Assembly (NCBI RefSeq): GCF_000524195.1
Contig: NW_020170389.1
Coordinates: 692,964-756,963 of the forward strand
Length of the DNA stretch: 64,000 nucleotides
DNA from: Echinococcus granulosus
Taxonomy: Eukaryota > Platyhelminthes > Cestoda > Cyclophyllidea > Taeniidae
Direction: 5' to 3'
The notes beneath the pieces are model-generated. The model was not told where the DNA came from. It did no database searches and saw only the letters and a list, made by a program, of their open reading frames with translations. This document shows positions 20,901 through 32,992 of this stretch, in pieces. A program made the position numbers and the translations under genes. Each line of letters opens with the position of its first letter. Within the stretch, counting starts at the first letter, position 1.

Positions 20901-23818
20901 TAAATCTAAAGCCTTTCGAACTTAGATGAGCTAAAATAATAAATTAGCAGATATTACCCTAAGCCTAAATCCTGAATTGTTCACACTTTAAACGCCACGT
21001 GAAGTGAGTTCTTAGTGCATTTTATCACGTTGGCGGAAATACAAGTTACCAAAAGTTTTAACGATACTATTTCTGATTTAGCTTAACAAAAAACAATTAA
21101 ATAGATAACGTGATACTATATCAAACAAAAGAACAAATGTTTCAAAATTTTGATGTATTCGAGACTACATGTGTGGAAGCACTAACAAGTGTAAATATTA
21201 CCCTTTTATCAAGGAAGAATACAAGTAAATTCGTATTGAAGTAGTATATAAGCTATGTATATATTTTCCGAAGGAATTAGAACAAAGTATTTTTTAAATC
21301 TTAATTAGGACAAATCCATCCGACACGAAAGCAGATTTTACAGTACTATTGATCGGAGGAATACAAATCAAAGCACTACAAATGGAAGGACCGTTTAGAA
21401 TGCGACAAGTTTAATCGTACCACATTAAATATTAGTCATTCAACTTAGCATCCTTCAATATGTAAAAAGATGAATGTACTGAGAAAAATTCATCTACCGA
21501 TACTTGGAATCGCAATCTTATTAGGCGTGAGCATTAAAATAATGTTAGCCTGCACAATAGCAAAGCAAGAGAGCCTGCCTGAAGTGGCGTAAATTCTCGG
21601 GTTTTAAAGTAGAATAAAAATCGTTCGTCAGGATGCTTAAAACGCGTGAATCAGCAATTGCTTGATGCATCATGTGAGGCTAAATTCAGTGCGCAGAAGC
21701 AAAGTAGCTTGGTTTTGAAAAATTATGCCAAAGCTCTTTGGAAAGCATAGCTTATCACCGAGTTCATTGACCCAGAACATTCAAAGGTGAGTAGTAGAAA
21801 GGAATTCTAAAGGCAAAACTGATATAAAAAATGCGTCAAAAAATGGAACATACCTGTTAAATGGGTCAAAACAAAACCGACGGGTGGTTCCGGGACAAAC
21901 GACTCGGAGTCCAGACATCAAGGCCGAATGCAAGACAACGCCAGCAACCTATAATAATATTTTAAGAACAGCATCCTCCAATTGAAACCTAGTGAATTTG
22001 TGAATTTGACGAAATTGCTACATCATACAGAGGGTTAGACCTACAAAACGTAGCTAATCATATACGTGCATCTGAATATAAATGGCACGATATTCCATTT
22101 GGACAACCGAAGAAAGTAACACATTTAAAGCCTTAATCTGATGCCTATGTTCATGGCCTTAGATGCATCAAAACAAAGATCTAAGACCAAATAAGACACC
22201 GCGGTTGTGGATAACTTATACTTAACTTGAGAAGCATACAATTAATAGACAGAAAGTAAACTTGACTAGATGATACTGTCATGTCACGAACCACATTTTA
22301 AATCAACTTATCGGAGCAGCGCTTCGGACTAAAATAGGTTTTCTTGATTGAAAGAACATAAACGCTGAAGGAAAGCTACCAAACAATGGGACTTCGAGCA
22401 AAATCCAATAAGTAATACCAAATAATTGAAATTTGGATCTCGGACGAATTACCTAGCCAAGGAACTAATGATGAATACCGATTCTAAGCAAATAAACTTG
22501 AACGCCTGATTTCTACAATTTCCTCGAAGGTTCAAATTTGTGACTAAGTAATGCACAAGCTGAGTAAATTTGAAATTTCATAAAGATAAAAAACAGTACA
22601 AATTATGATCACTTTCAAGATGTTTCTGTTACCTGCTACAGGAGCGAAAGCGAGATTGCAAATATTACATTCATTAGTCGAATATTTAGAAAAAAATTAA
22701 GGCAAATGGAACTGAAAATACAAATAGACTACTAAACGGAACATACCGCATAGTGGGTAGCCAACTCAACGGTAGGTGCAGTTCCAATGCTCTGACCATA
22801 GAGGACAATGCGATTTAAAGGGCATAGGTAACGTTCCCTCAGCTCTACTAAAGCTGCCTCGCCATCGGCATAGAGGTTAGCCTCAAGAGTTTGTCCCGTA
22901 CTTGCCCCATAACCTGAATAGTCATATACCAGGACATTCACTCCGAATCGTTGAGACAATGAAAACAAAAAACCAGCCATCTGAAAAGGTAAAAGTTATT
23001 AAGCAAAGCACAAAAGCAAAGAAACATGCTCCCTAGTGGTCACAGTGAGGTGACATGGGGGGTCAATTTATGCTTTGTTTAGATTTCCATAAAAATAAAC
23101 AAATAAGTGCTGGCCCCAGATTATCAGCTATTAAAAGGGCAAAGACATTTAACATGCTAAGAAATAACACCGCGAAGCTGAAGTTAGTGATATAAATATA
23201 AAAAATGAACATGTATGACTTACTTGACCTATATCAACAGCGTTTCCATGGCTAAAGAGTATGGTAATACGACTTTCTGGATCACCACCATTCGCGGATG
23301 TTGAAAAAGTGTGGCGAGACCCAGTTGGGTCATAATGAATATAAAGACAAGCTATTCTCGATTTGCGCTTTGTCATCGTGTAAAACACCTACAAAAATAA
23401 GACTAAGAGAGCCCCAAAATTGTCACCAAATACCACATGACTTAAAACACCTACGCCCATAGATAGAAACCACTTAAATTAAGAGCCTTCCACTATACTC
23501 ATCAAATAAAAGACAGTTTTAATTAAACGGCAAAGCCTTCACAAATGAAGGGTGAGACTTGAAGCGAACGACACAAAACGGTAGCACAAAATAGTACTAA
23601 AACATCATCAAGTTCAGAAGTACCTCCATTCGTGACTTAGCGTAATCACTAATAGGGCCCACTTGTGGTTTGAAAATTATTTGCCACTCGCTTCCACCAG
23701 ACGATTGAACCATCGTGTAAGTTGGGATAGGAGGTAAAAATGCAAATTTCGCAACAATATGGGATGGTCTCGGCGGACAGCAGAAAATATGACAGATTTC
23801 TCCAAATAAACTGCTCAT
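17984..23818 (-). CDS. ABHD17: ABHD17-like serine hydrolase (protein depalmitoylase) with long C-terminal tail
   Basis: ABHD17 enzymes cleave palmitate from membrane proteins such as Ras and PSD-95 (family knowledge). Exons on the minus strand: 23818-23624, 23388-23224, 22980-22747, 21948-21854, 18967-18769 and 18478-17984. All phases agree, giving 460 residues. The N-terminus ([19 protein letters not shown]) has the Cys cluster that is palmitoylated for membrane attachment. Next come the [11 protein letters not shown] oxyanion region, YDYSGYGAS, nucleophile Ser184 in YGQSIG, Asp249 in GTDDHVIG and His278 in DGADHN. The fold ends near residue 296, where human proteins stop shortly after. Here a last exon adds 164 residues rich in Ser, Thr and Pro, without a known domain. 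The largest intron is 2,886 bases (18968-21853). The gene is divergent from EIF3J. Confidence 0.93.
18968..21853 (-). other. Large ABHD17 intron
   Basis: No exon is recognised inside. A G+C-rich patch at about 20110-20290 stands out from the AT-rich surroundings and contains a short inverted repeat (CGTTGC/GCAACG with a 6-base loop, about 20161-20178). It may be old transposon debris, but no coding block supports that. Confidence 0.35.
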
Positions 23819-24346
23819 TACGGGTAATCTACCCTTAACATACAAAGACCTAGGGCAGACAAATATTATGGCTACATAGAAGAACACAACACAATTCAAT
23901 CCTGATTGGAACAGGCCTCGTGAAATTTAGCCAATTAGGAGGCAGACACGGTTTGTAAAATATCTTTGAAAATAATATGTCATAAAAACAAAATCAACAA
24001 ACAAAATAAGTTGAGTGCTTCTTAAAACAGAGCACTAGGTTAATGGAGGTAAAATAAATTATTTTTGAATAGACATTTCCATTAATAGTCAGGAAATAAC
24101 ATGCCAGATTGACCTCACATCAATAAATAATGTACAATTGCCACTTAAAGCTGCAAGTGTGGATCAAGTTCAAAAACGATGGCATGTAGTGAGTCAAGAC
24201 TTCAAAGACAATAATAATCTAGGGACAGGGTAGAATGATGTGATAGTCTGCCACAAATGTGCATTTTCTCCACATGGACTTTGACTATGTATATTTTTTT
24301 TAAGATTGCTTTACAGATTATTACTTGTCCTAGTTCTATAAAGGAA

Positions 24347-24550
24347 CTACTGTAGCATCCCGGGACTCCCTTAAGACGAAAGAAGACAATACTCGGGCAG
24401 AATATATACATTCAGCACGGAGAAGGTGTCTGGGCTATTGGCATGGCCCAAAAGGCCAGCCCACCCAGCGAGGTACAAGGGGGCTAATTCGAGATACAAA
24501 AGTGGCACCTCACCAGAACCGAGGGATAAACCACTATCGTATTACGCTAC
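24347..24550 (-). mobile_element. Solo LTR (Ty3/gypsy-like family) with 4-bp target duplication
   Basis: Bases 24351-24546 (196 bp) are the reverse complement of the LTRs at 31689-31852 and 32447-32639. Shared blocks include CACTATCGTATTAC at one end, a TGGGCTGGCC...GGCC(A)TGCCAATAG core and TGTAGC at the other. The copy is bounded by CTAC at 24347-24350 and CTAC at 24547-24550, a 4-bp target-site duplication. It is a solo LTR left by recombination, sitting between the divergent ABHD17 and EIF3J starts. Confidence 0.85.
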
Positions 24551-24904
24551 AAATAGTCGACATTAATTCCATTAGCAGTTTGAGCAGAACTTGCTTACTT
24601 AAAATGGAGCACATGCTCTTAAGATGCAATGTTAAAACATTAAGATGGAAAGTGACTTTTAAGTAGCAATTTCGTTGCATCAATCCACAGAGGTCCCTTG
24701 ATGCAAATGTTTTCATACACAGCTTACTTAGAACTCCCTTTTTTCTTAGCACACTAGATGGTTAGATGCCTATATAAATGAACACAATGAATACTGTATA
24801 ATGGAAACATTGTTTAAAACTGTTGTATCATTTGAACGAGCTTTAACGCCGCGTAGCGATTGCGGCTCACCCGACTTTTTCGGCGTCTCCTAGTCGATGT
24901 CAAT

Positions 24905-25865
24905 ATGAGTGATTGGGGTTGAGTTAATTTTTTCTTGTGATTGCGACGCAACATTATAGATGCTGATGACAAGCCAAAAAACATTGCCAATACATGGGAT
25001 GATGAAGAAGAGGTCCCAGTATGTATATTATTTGATGTTATCATGTTTAGGATGCGTGGGATGCGGACGAAAAGCCTAAAGGTGCAAAGCCTGAGTTATC
25101 TGCTCCACCTAAAATGTCTGTGAAGGCAAAAATTGCGGCAAAGACTGAGAAGAAGAATAAAATGATTGCGGAGTTACAGAAGAAACAGAGGGACGATGAG
25201 GCCAAACAGCTTAGTGAATTGGAACGTGAGGAACTAAGCAAACAACAGGAGTGTAATCTTATAATGGATTCCTTTGGTGTTTCAGACGCTGCGGCGGGGC
25301 AGGCGGCTGAGCTAGATTTTAGTAAGGTCTCAACCAAACAGGACTTCATTGATTTGTCAGGCAAACTGGTGGAGAAGTTTAAAAGGCTCGAGGTAGTTCT
25401 TTTTGGAGACCTAATTTTAAGACTTCTCCTCACTACTCCAACTTTGCTGAAGGTTTTATTCGGCAAATTTCGCTTCAAAGTAATTCCATACTCTATTGAG
25501 TTCTATTTGTAGTGGACCTGGACAACTTGAAGGAACTATCCTTATCAATTAATGCTTTGGTGACCGAAAAGCAGAAGCTTAACAAGGTGAGTAACACGAC
25601 TGGGTCTTAGTCATCTTAATGAAGCGAACCAATCTTATGGGCCAAATGCGGTGTGTACCATGCCTTTCAGCTCATATTATAGCGTAATGTCGGTTTCTCC
25701 AACCCCAACATTTTTTATTTGATAACAAGCCCGTATTCTTCATATTTTTACTTATAGAGCAAAACTAAAAAGAAGGGGGTGAGGACAAAGCTTGTTGTGG
25801 AACGGAGTATGAATGACTACGATTATGACGATGGAAACGATGATGACTATGACGACTTTCTATAA
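24905..25865 (+). CDS. EIF3J: Translation initiation factor eIF3 subunit J
   Basis: eIF3j binds the 40S decoding centre and helps eIF3 and mRNA recruitment. Exons: 24905-24917 (MSDW), 24960-25018, 25051-25392, 25422-25479, 25513-25586 and 25758-25865. All phases agree, giving 217 residues (human 258). Order of parts: an acidic Trp-rich start (TWDDEEEVP, DAWDAD), a Lys/Glu coiled coil, NLIMDSFGVSD (matching human DLELAKETFGVNN), DFIDLSGKLVEK, SPHYSNFAEGFIRQISLQMD, the VTEKQKLNK block, a Lys-rich patch and the acidic end YDDFL that matches the human C-terminus. The introns are 42, 32, 29, 33 and 171 nt. The third (25393-25421) is only 29 nt, yet removing it restores the conserved block. The gene lies about 1.09 kb from the divergent ABHD17 start. 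Confidence 0.93.
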
Positions 25866-28800
25866 TTGGTGCTCCGGTTAGTCCATGTATAGGAAGATAA
25901 AAGAAATCTACCACTTTTTTGTCTTTACTTCCATTCCCAAATTCCCTTCAGTTGAAATGCGCAAGGGAGTCCAGATTTCTCAAATACATTTGTTAACTGG
26001 AAGAACTTTGTATTATTGATTATGTTGACAACGGTTACAACGAAACGCTAAAATATGAGATTTGATTTTCATTATGTATTGAATAGTTGTAAATTTGTGA
26101 TCCATAAGTATACCTAAAGGAAGTTGTCCAACCAAACGTTTTGTTGGGGTGGGAGCTGATTTTCAGGACCTTTTACCGCAATAAGCTGAAGTTTAAGGCA
26201 TTGTCATGGTGATTATGGTGTAACTCCTCACAGCCGAATGGCGTGGCTGCCCTCACGTGTTTGCTCTTACGGGAGAGTAAGAAAAGGATAAGTGTGCATG
26301 GGGTGGGGTTATGCTTTTTGGCCAGTTCCTTCTAGACTTCCGTTGGTGCATATGGCTACCGCTAGTTTGCGGCTCCATGCTTAATTGTTTGACAGCTCCT
26401 AATTGATACGGGATTGGTGCGAATGATAACCACACGATTTGTCCTGTTCATAATAAGCGATGATGGGCCACGAAGTATGCAAGCGAAATAGCTTCCGATT
26501 TACCTGAAATCTTCACCGAGTTCCCCTTACGACAGTGGGATGTGCGATGACTACAAACTTTGGGATTATAATAGAAATCTTCAAATTCTTTAAGCGTGTT
26601 TACCAAAGAGAAATCCCACGAATCACATGATTACCTAATATAGTCTCACTAACGCTTTTGGCGAGATTACTAGTATAACAAGTCCAATTTTAGAACTGGC
26701 GGAAAGTTCTCAGTTCTCACCCTTATTTAGTACCGTTTTTGCTGAGAAATTATAGCAGCGTTTTAAAACGTGTTCAACATGTTGCAAAAGAGATGCGGGA
26801 TTAAGGGACTCCAAGCAACCAGATTAGGCAGTCCATAACTCCAATTCACCTAATCACGAATTAGTAGAAGGCGGATGGACGCTGTCAATTTTGCCCCCAA
26901 CGTTAGGAAAAAAAACGGTGGGATCGGAGCGGCATTGCTAAAAGCGAACTAAAGTGGAAATATCCAACATACTTTTGCAAGTTTGCATCGCTTAACACGC
27001 GAAGAAAATTTAACCTAGTAAAGCATCTAACACGAGTGACTTATCACTTGCCAAATATCACGTTCACAGTCAGAAAAAGTATTCCATTTGCCACCGATGC
27101 AGTGTTCGCCCTTGTGCTCAATCCACGTGTTTATCGACAATTGCGGAATTGAATCAACAGCCTTGGGAGGGGAGGTGAGGTACTTCAGCAGGTCATCTGG
27201 TCAGATAATGCTGGTACATGCGGGATAAGTTTGATCGCGAAATTGCATGCTTAAAAATGTCTTTGGAAATGTACTTATGAAATATTTGCATACTAAATCG
27301 ACATGCATTTAAGAAAACCTGTGAAGCCAAAATACTATCGCTGGAGGTAGCCAATGAATTAAAAACCAGAAGTGGTCTTGATCACAAATAAGCCTAGTTG
27401 ATTTATTTGTTAAATATTTCAAGGCAATGAGAAAAAAATGCGGAGAAAAGTGACAGGCATTCAGACTTACCACCGTAAAGTCATTGTGAAGTAGTGCCCA
27501 AATTACTGAGCCTTTCAACCGGGCCCTTGGCTTTATGCATATTTCAAATAAAAAAAGTTCGGTGATTTTACATAAATTCGGATTCTCCTAACGTAACTAG
27601 GGTACCAGAGGTAACATAGATACCTATGTGCCATTGCTCCCTTGCCAACAATTCCATTTTTTAGTGCTTTTTGAGGAATTTTTTGCGGAGCTAATCATTT
27701 CCCGACAATATCAATAACGTCCCAGTGTCACAAGTTGAAGTCCCCAATAAAAGGGTCTAGTGGTGCTGCCTGGAGAGTCAAGCAGAATGGGTCAGCTCCA
27801 TCGATGGCATAAACTAGATCATAAAACAGCAGGAAAAAAGAGGGTTGTACATTTGCGAGGCCCGCCAAGAAGTCTTTAAAACTCAAGATTTTCACAATTA
27901 GTTTGAAGGTTACCCGAATCCAAACAACTGCATTAATACCAGCCATACCATTTGAAGTAACAGAACCAATGGTCCACCTGTGGTTTCTCTAGATCTAGCT
28001 ACATCATTCGAACCGAGGAATGACCAACAAAGTATGCCTAAAAATACATGAAAACTACATTCTTACGAAATCTTGTCGTTATTTTCGTTGGCCCAGCAAT
28101 GTTTGAATAAAAATGAGAGCACAGATGACAACATTTTACCCTTTTGAAGTTCCCATCCTGTAAATAGCACTTCAGTGCCTAATCTTCAATTAGAGGCATG
28201 GAAGTGTTTAAACCATTATTTGTTGCATTCTCTTCAAATTCTATCCAGAGGTATAATGGGTGGCTTGCGCCAATTCCCATTGAAGAAGGGGGTATAGGAG
28301 CCGAAAGTTCCACCACCGTGGATCCAAGCGTATTTGAACTTTCCAAAATGAGGTTCATTAACCCAATTATCTTTAATATTCGTTGCCATCTCCGAGTATT
28401 GGAATGTAAAGGAATAACTCCATAATAACGGAACTAGTTTGCAAATCTCGAAGCTACCTTGGGTGCATTTATGTGAACCTTTAAACTAAATACACCAATG
28501 GCTTAGAAAAGTAGTGCGGTTACAGTTATATTTAAACAGTGAGCTCGCTACAGGTGCACACCTTGACTGAGGTAATAATTCATTTTTAAGATTCTCCATA
28601 TTATCTAACAGAACATCATCCAGGATCTCTTCTTTGCGGCTTGAATTCTCGATTCGTTTCAAGCTTCGTGAACATTTTATTCGTCTCCCACCGAGAGTGC
28701 AATACCTCACTATCTGACTTTTCTCCCTTGAGACATCCGATCCTTGAAGCTCAAGCCGATGCCCCAGACGTAAGCTTCACAATACAGGAAGGAGACCCCC

Positions 28801-30670
28801 AACTTTCTTTAAACAGGTGACACATTTGCTAGTGTGAATACCTTGACCAAGCAGAAGACGTTTGATGAAAAAGCACATTAGTTTAAAGCCAACACTAGCT
28901 AAAATATCTGAAGACAATACAATAAGCTTTACAGCTTTATCGCACCTACGCAGGCGCTCGCAACTATCCACACCGATTCAAATAAGGCGAAGCGCAGGAC
29001 TTGATGAGGCAAACCTTTGCAGATAGAGAGGAGGATCATTGCGATGGAAGGTTAAACTACAAAAAAGAAATAAACCTCAATACATATGCAACACATGTAA
29101 TGGTCTGGGATACATATCACAATGGTTGCAAGCAGAGTAATGTATTTCAGCAAGTGTTCATATGCCTATTTGAGGTTAAATGTTATCGTCAGACTGTCCG
29201 ACTGGTGTCTTAAATTTTATAGTCCTAAAAATTGTGCGAATAATAAATACTGATGCTATTAGACTTATTTAAATAGATCTTCCTTGTTCCGAAATATGAC
29301 AGATTTTCTAGAGATTCTATAAGCGGGAGCCGTGACACCTTCACTACTTCTGCATGAATTCGTGTGTAAACCAGCATTTTCGGATTAGTCGGCATCATAA
29401 GTTGCATTTCCTTGGAAAGAAACGTCTTAAAAGAAATTAAGTGGGAAAAGCATCCCGATTTTTCCGTTATCAACGAGAAACAGAGAAATGTGTGTAAAAG
29501 GGCATCGGTATAGGCGTGTACAGTAAAAAATATGGACCGAGGAAATATTCTGTTCTGTTAAAGGTAGGAAAATGCGTTTAGTTGGATTAACTACCAAAAT
29601 ATTCGCATTGTTCCCTGCAATAATCATAGACAGGATGAAAGTGCGGGTGCAGGGAATTTCCAAGATTAGCATTACACCAAGCATGTTTTCCTACAAAACT
29701 TATTAAATTTATGTCTATTCAAATTGAAATAGTTCACCAATCAACACATTAGGAGGCGTAATGAAAAACAGGGCTATTAAATCTGAAATGAGTTGAAGCA
29801 TTTAGTTCTAGTTGCAAAATGTCAACGTTGTAGAATAGCAAATCACACGTAGCCATACAAAGCAAGTAGTCAACTGTAACAGATCATGCTGAAGTAAAAA
29901 ATTCGGCATGGAAGGATGACGAGACGATGTGAAAAGGGTGTTACTGATCACTCTCCTACCAGCATTCTTCACGGAAAGTTTCAATAAAGCAGCCAGTTTT
30001 ACAAGATCATGCCCCTCAAGCATGTTCAATGGTTCATGTCAGAAAATCAACCGAATTTTAACCGACAATAATAGCCACACGCTTCAAATCCGCGTTCGGT
30101 GAATTCCGCGCATTGGAACTCCATGTTCTTGCGTTTGATTTCGTGTTGAAGACGAGTTGTTTTTGATCGGTACAAATTCCGTGATCTTTTAAATAGATTG
30201 AGGTGAAGCATTTGCGGATTTTCTAAATGCTGTAACTCCTATTGAGATCTTTCTTGATAAATGAACGAATATGCAGATGCAACCAATATCATCGCTGCTG
30301 AACAAGTTTGCAAAATGTGATAGAAAGGGTAGACGAAGAAGACCAAGAAATGGAATCAGGAATTATTTCTCAATACTCTGGAAAGTTTGTCTACCCCTGA
30401 ATTCACCTCAGCTTAGGAACTTTTCAAATAAACAACAGTACGCATAAACTTTGGCAGCATTTCAATCTTTATGCCCCCGTAAGTGGGTACAAGTAATAAG
30501 GATCCTATAGGAAATGGCACGTTTTTGGATTCAGGTTCAAACCTACAAACTTGAAGAGAAGAATGTTACTTAGGTATAGTATGCAACATTTCGAAAAAAA
30601 CTAGAGTTGTGCGATTTGACCCAGGAAGTCTAACAAATCTTTCTGTAAAAATTAAACCATTTAATTAGCT
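25866..30670. other. Gene-poor intergenic region
   Basis: No supported exon. The minus strand at about 27725-27946 carries an ORF ending in a GDFNL motif, reminiscent of LINE endonucleases but too short to assign. Other short ORFs have no recognisable content. Confidence 0.4.
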
Positions 30671-30674
30671 CCTA

Positions 30675-31198
30675 ATTCCGGTGATGGGTCACTTAAGGGC
30701 CTCCGTCGTTGTTCCCATGCCGGGTGGTCTGCCCGTCTGCTTTGATTCTAGGTCAGTGCACCTACGACTAGCCATGGATACGCGCAATTGCCAGCACATT
30801 CCACCGTCCCCAAATCCAATTTCTATACAAGACGAAACTCCAGATCCAGCAGAATTGCCAAAAGGAATCAGTGATGTTGCATAGAAAGTTCACGACTGGC
30901 GCAGTTGGCTCGTAGGCATTTTTCTTACAGCACCGATTACTGCGATGGCTGACGCGGGAGGTTGACCAAGGGAGGGCTGGAGACGGCGCTTAAGAGGAGG
31001 GGGACTATGCAATGCGTCAATTATTTGCTTAACTCTCGGTTTTGGTAACGGACCGATAGAGGCCTTGCCGTTGTACCTTTGCTGGGGCATCCCCTTAGGA
31101 TATGCTGGTAGCCCTGATTCATTCTGCATGTCGACAATGCACATTCTGCCCGAGTATTGTGACTGAGTTTATCCTCAGGGAAGTAATGGGGCGCTACA
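30675..31198 (+). mobile_element. 3' end of a Ty3/gypsy element: pol tail, polypurine tract and 3' LTR
   Basis: The reading frame at 30681-30884 (contains ETPDPAELPKGISDV) matches a segment inside the element at 31689-32639 (ETPDPVKLPRGISDV) and looks like the variable tail after integrase. It is followed by a purine run at about 30992-31003 and an LTR at 31008-31198 (191 bp) that ends TGGGGCGCTACA and shares TTCTGCCCGAGTATTGTGAC with the solo LTR family. Stops interrupt the frame, so it is inactive. Confidence 0.7.
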
Positions 31199-31688
31199 CC
31201 TTATTTGTCACTGCTTTCTGCTTCTCGTAGTCGACATACAGCCTTAGGCTTCTGTCATTTTTTGCTAGAGCAGCAGTCAGTGAGGCCTATGGTGACTTTA
31301 GTGGCATTATGCCCTCGTCTACCAAACGGTTTACTTCCTCTAACAAGGTGGGTTGTATGCGTCTGGGGGGCTGGCAGATTGGTCTGGCTTCTCCAGTGTC
31401 TATGTCTTCTTTCACAATGTTTGTCCTTCCCAGCTTGGTACCTCGCCACGAGAACATAGCTGCGTTTTTTGCCGCTTTCCCCGAGGTTCTTTCCTATCGT
31501 TGTCGGTGACATGGGAAAGCTGCCCGCCGAGGTCATCGGGGCTGTTCATGGGTATAGCTGCAGCTTCGGCGTCTTTCTTCCGTAGCTCAAAGCCTGTCGT
31601 AACTGCAGTGTTTTGATGGGTGGAGGGATGCCTTTGGCGAAATTCAGAACGGCTTTATGAAAGGTGCGTCGATCAAAAGATGCATTCA
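31199..31688 (-). mobile_element. Reverse-transcriptase N-terminal fragment, opposite orientation
   Basis: The minus strand carries the region just upstream of Ty3/gypsy reverse transcriptase in shifted frames: a QPPRR block, EEVNRLVDEGIMPLKSP and a decayed LYVDYEK block. The same block order is seen in the copy at 16463-16930. It points against the flanking LTR pieces, so it is a separate insertion or a rearranged fragment, broken by stops and frameshifts. Confidence 0.65.
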
Positions 31689-32639
31689 TGTAATACCATA
31701 GTGGTTTATCCCTCTGTATTGGCAACCGCAACTTTTGTACTTTGAATTAGCCCTCTCGTACCTCGCTGGGTGGGCTGGCCTTCAGGCCATGCCAATAGCC
31801 CAGACACCTTCTCTTCTCTTCTTTCGTCTTCAGGGAGTCTCGGAACGCTACATTGGTGGCAGCGGAAAGCGAACCCGATCTTAAAGGACATGTATCCTGA
31901 TTCTCCACTTCTGCGTGATAAGCCTTAGTGGAGTGGAAGAAGTACATATGCTACGGATGGGAGAATGGTGATGACCCCTAACAGAAGGGTTGATGTTGAC
32001 GTCTACCTTCGGCATCTCTCCCAGCCCTGTGTTCTGCAGAAAAGCTACTAACAACTGAAGCGACACTAGCCGTGAACCATCTGGAAGTTTCCTTACGGAT
32101 TTTCTCTACCGTTTCCCATGGACCTGTCTTAAATCCCGCCCTTCTCTGCACAAATCTACTTTTAGGCCAGTGTTCCTACATCCATCTATGGACACGCATG
32201 ATGGCCAGCACAATTCCCCGTCCTGAATCAAATTCCTATACCGGGCGAAACTCCAGATCCAGTTAAGCTGCCAAGAGGGATCAGTGACGTTGAGGTCACG
32301 TATCCCCTCAGTTGCGCGCTAATTTGGTGACTGGCACGGTCGGCTTGTGGGTGTTTCTTTACTGCACCGACTACGTTGTAATGTCTGACGCGGGAGGTTG
32401 ATCTGCGGGAGCGCCGGGGACGACGCTCAAAAGAGAAGGGAGGCTATGTAATATGATAGTGGTTTATCCCTCGGTAGTGGTGAGGCGCCACTTTTGTACT
32501 TTGAATTAGCCTTTTTGTACCATGCTGGGTTGGTTGGCCTTTCGGGCAATGCCAATAGACCAGACACCTCTGCGCTAAATATATGTTCTGCATGAGTATT
32601 ATGACTAAGTCCCTCTTCAGGGAGTCTCGGGACGCTACA
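31689..32639 (+). mobile_element. Complete miniature LTR retrotransposon (951 bp)
   Basis: The left LTR is 31689-31852 (164 bp, TGTAATACC...GCTACA) and the right LTR is 32447-32639 (193 bp, TGTAATATG...GCTACA). The left copy lacks about 30 bp present in the right. The element is flanked by TTCA at 31685-31688 and TTCA at 32640-32643, a 4-bp target duplication. Directly after the left LTR comes TTGGTGGCAGCGG, a primer-binding-site-like sequence. Directly before the right LTR is a polypurine tract (AAAAGAGAAGGGAGG, 32429-32443). The 594-bp interior keeps only the pol tail and no complete ORF, so it is a non-autonomous deletion derivative that would need enzymes from a full-length relative. Confidence 0.85.
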
Positions 32640-32992
32640 TTCATCCATCTTAGCATTGACGGAATGTCTTCCCGCATCGCATGGTGCATTTAATTGGAGT
32701 CTAAAGACTGTGCAGAATTAGATTAGCCACCAGTACTTGTTTGGCTCCACAGCATCTAATGATTTGCTAAATTGTTTAACCAATAAAATGGAACTGCAAA
32801 AGGGAAATGCTTTCTTAAAAAGACTGGTCCTCTTGTACCTTCATGACTTTTTTAAAATGCACTCACTCAGCACACTTGAAAGATATTAGTTAATATGGCT
32901 ATAATTTTAATGATATGGTATTTCCTGGTCTTCCAACTTATAACTCGGAGCTTTTGTTTAAATGCCCCTCTTTGGTGTCGCCATTTTGAAGT

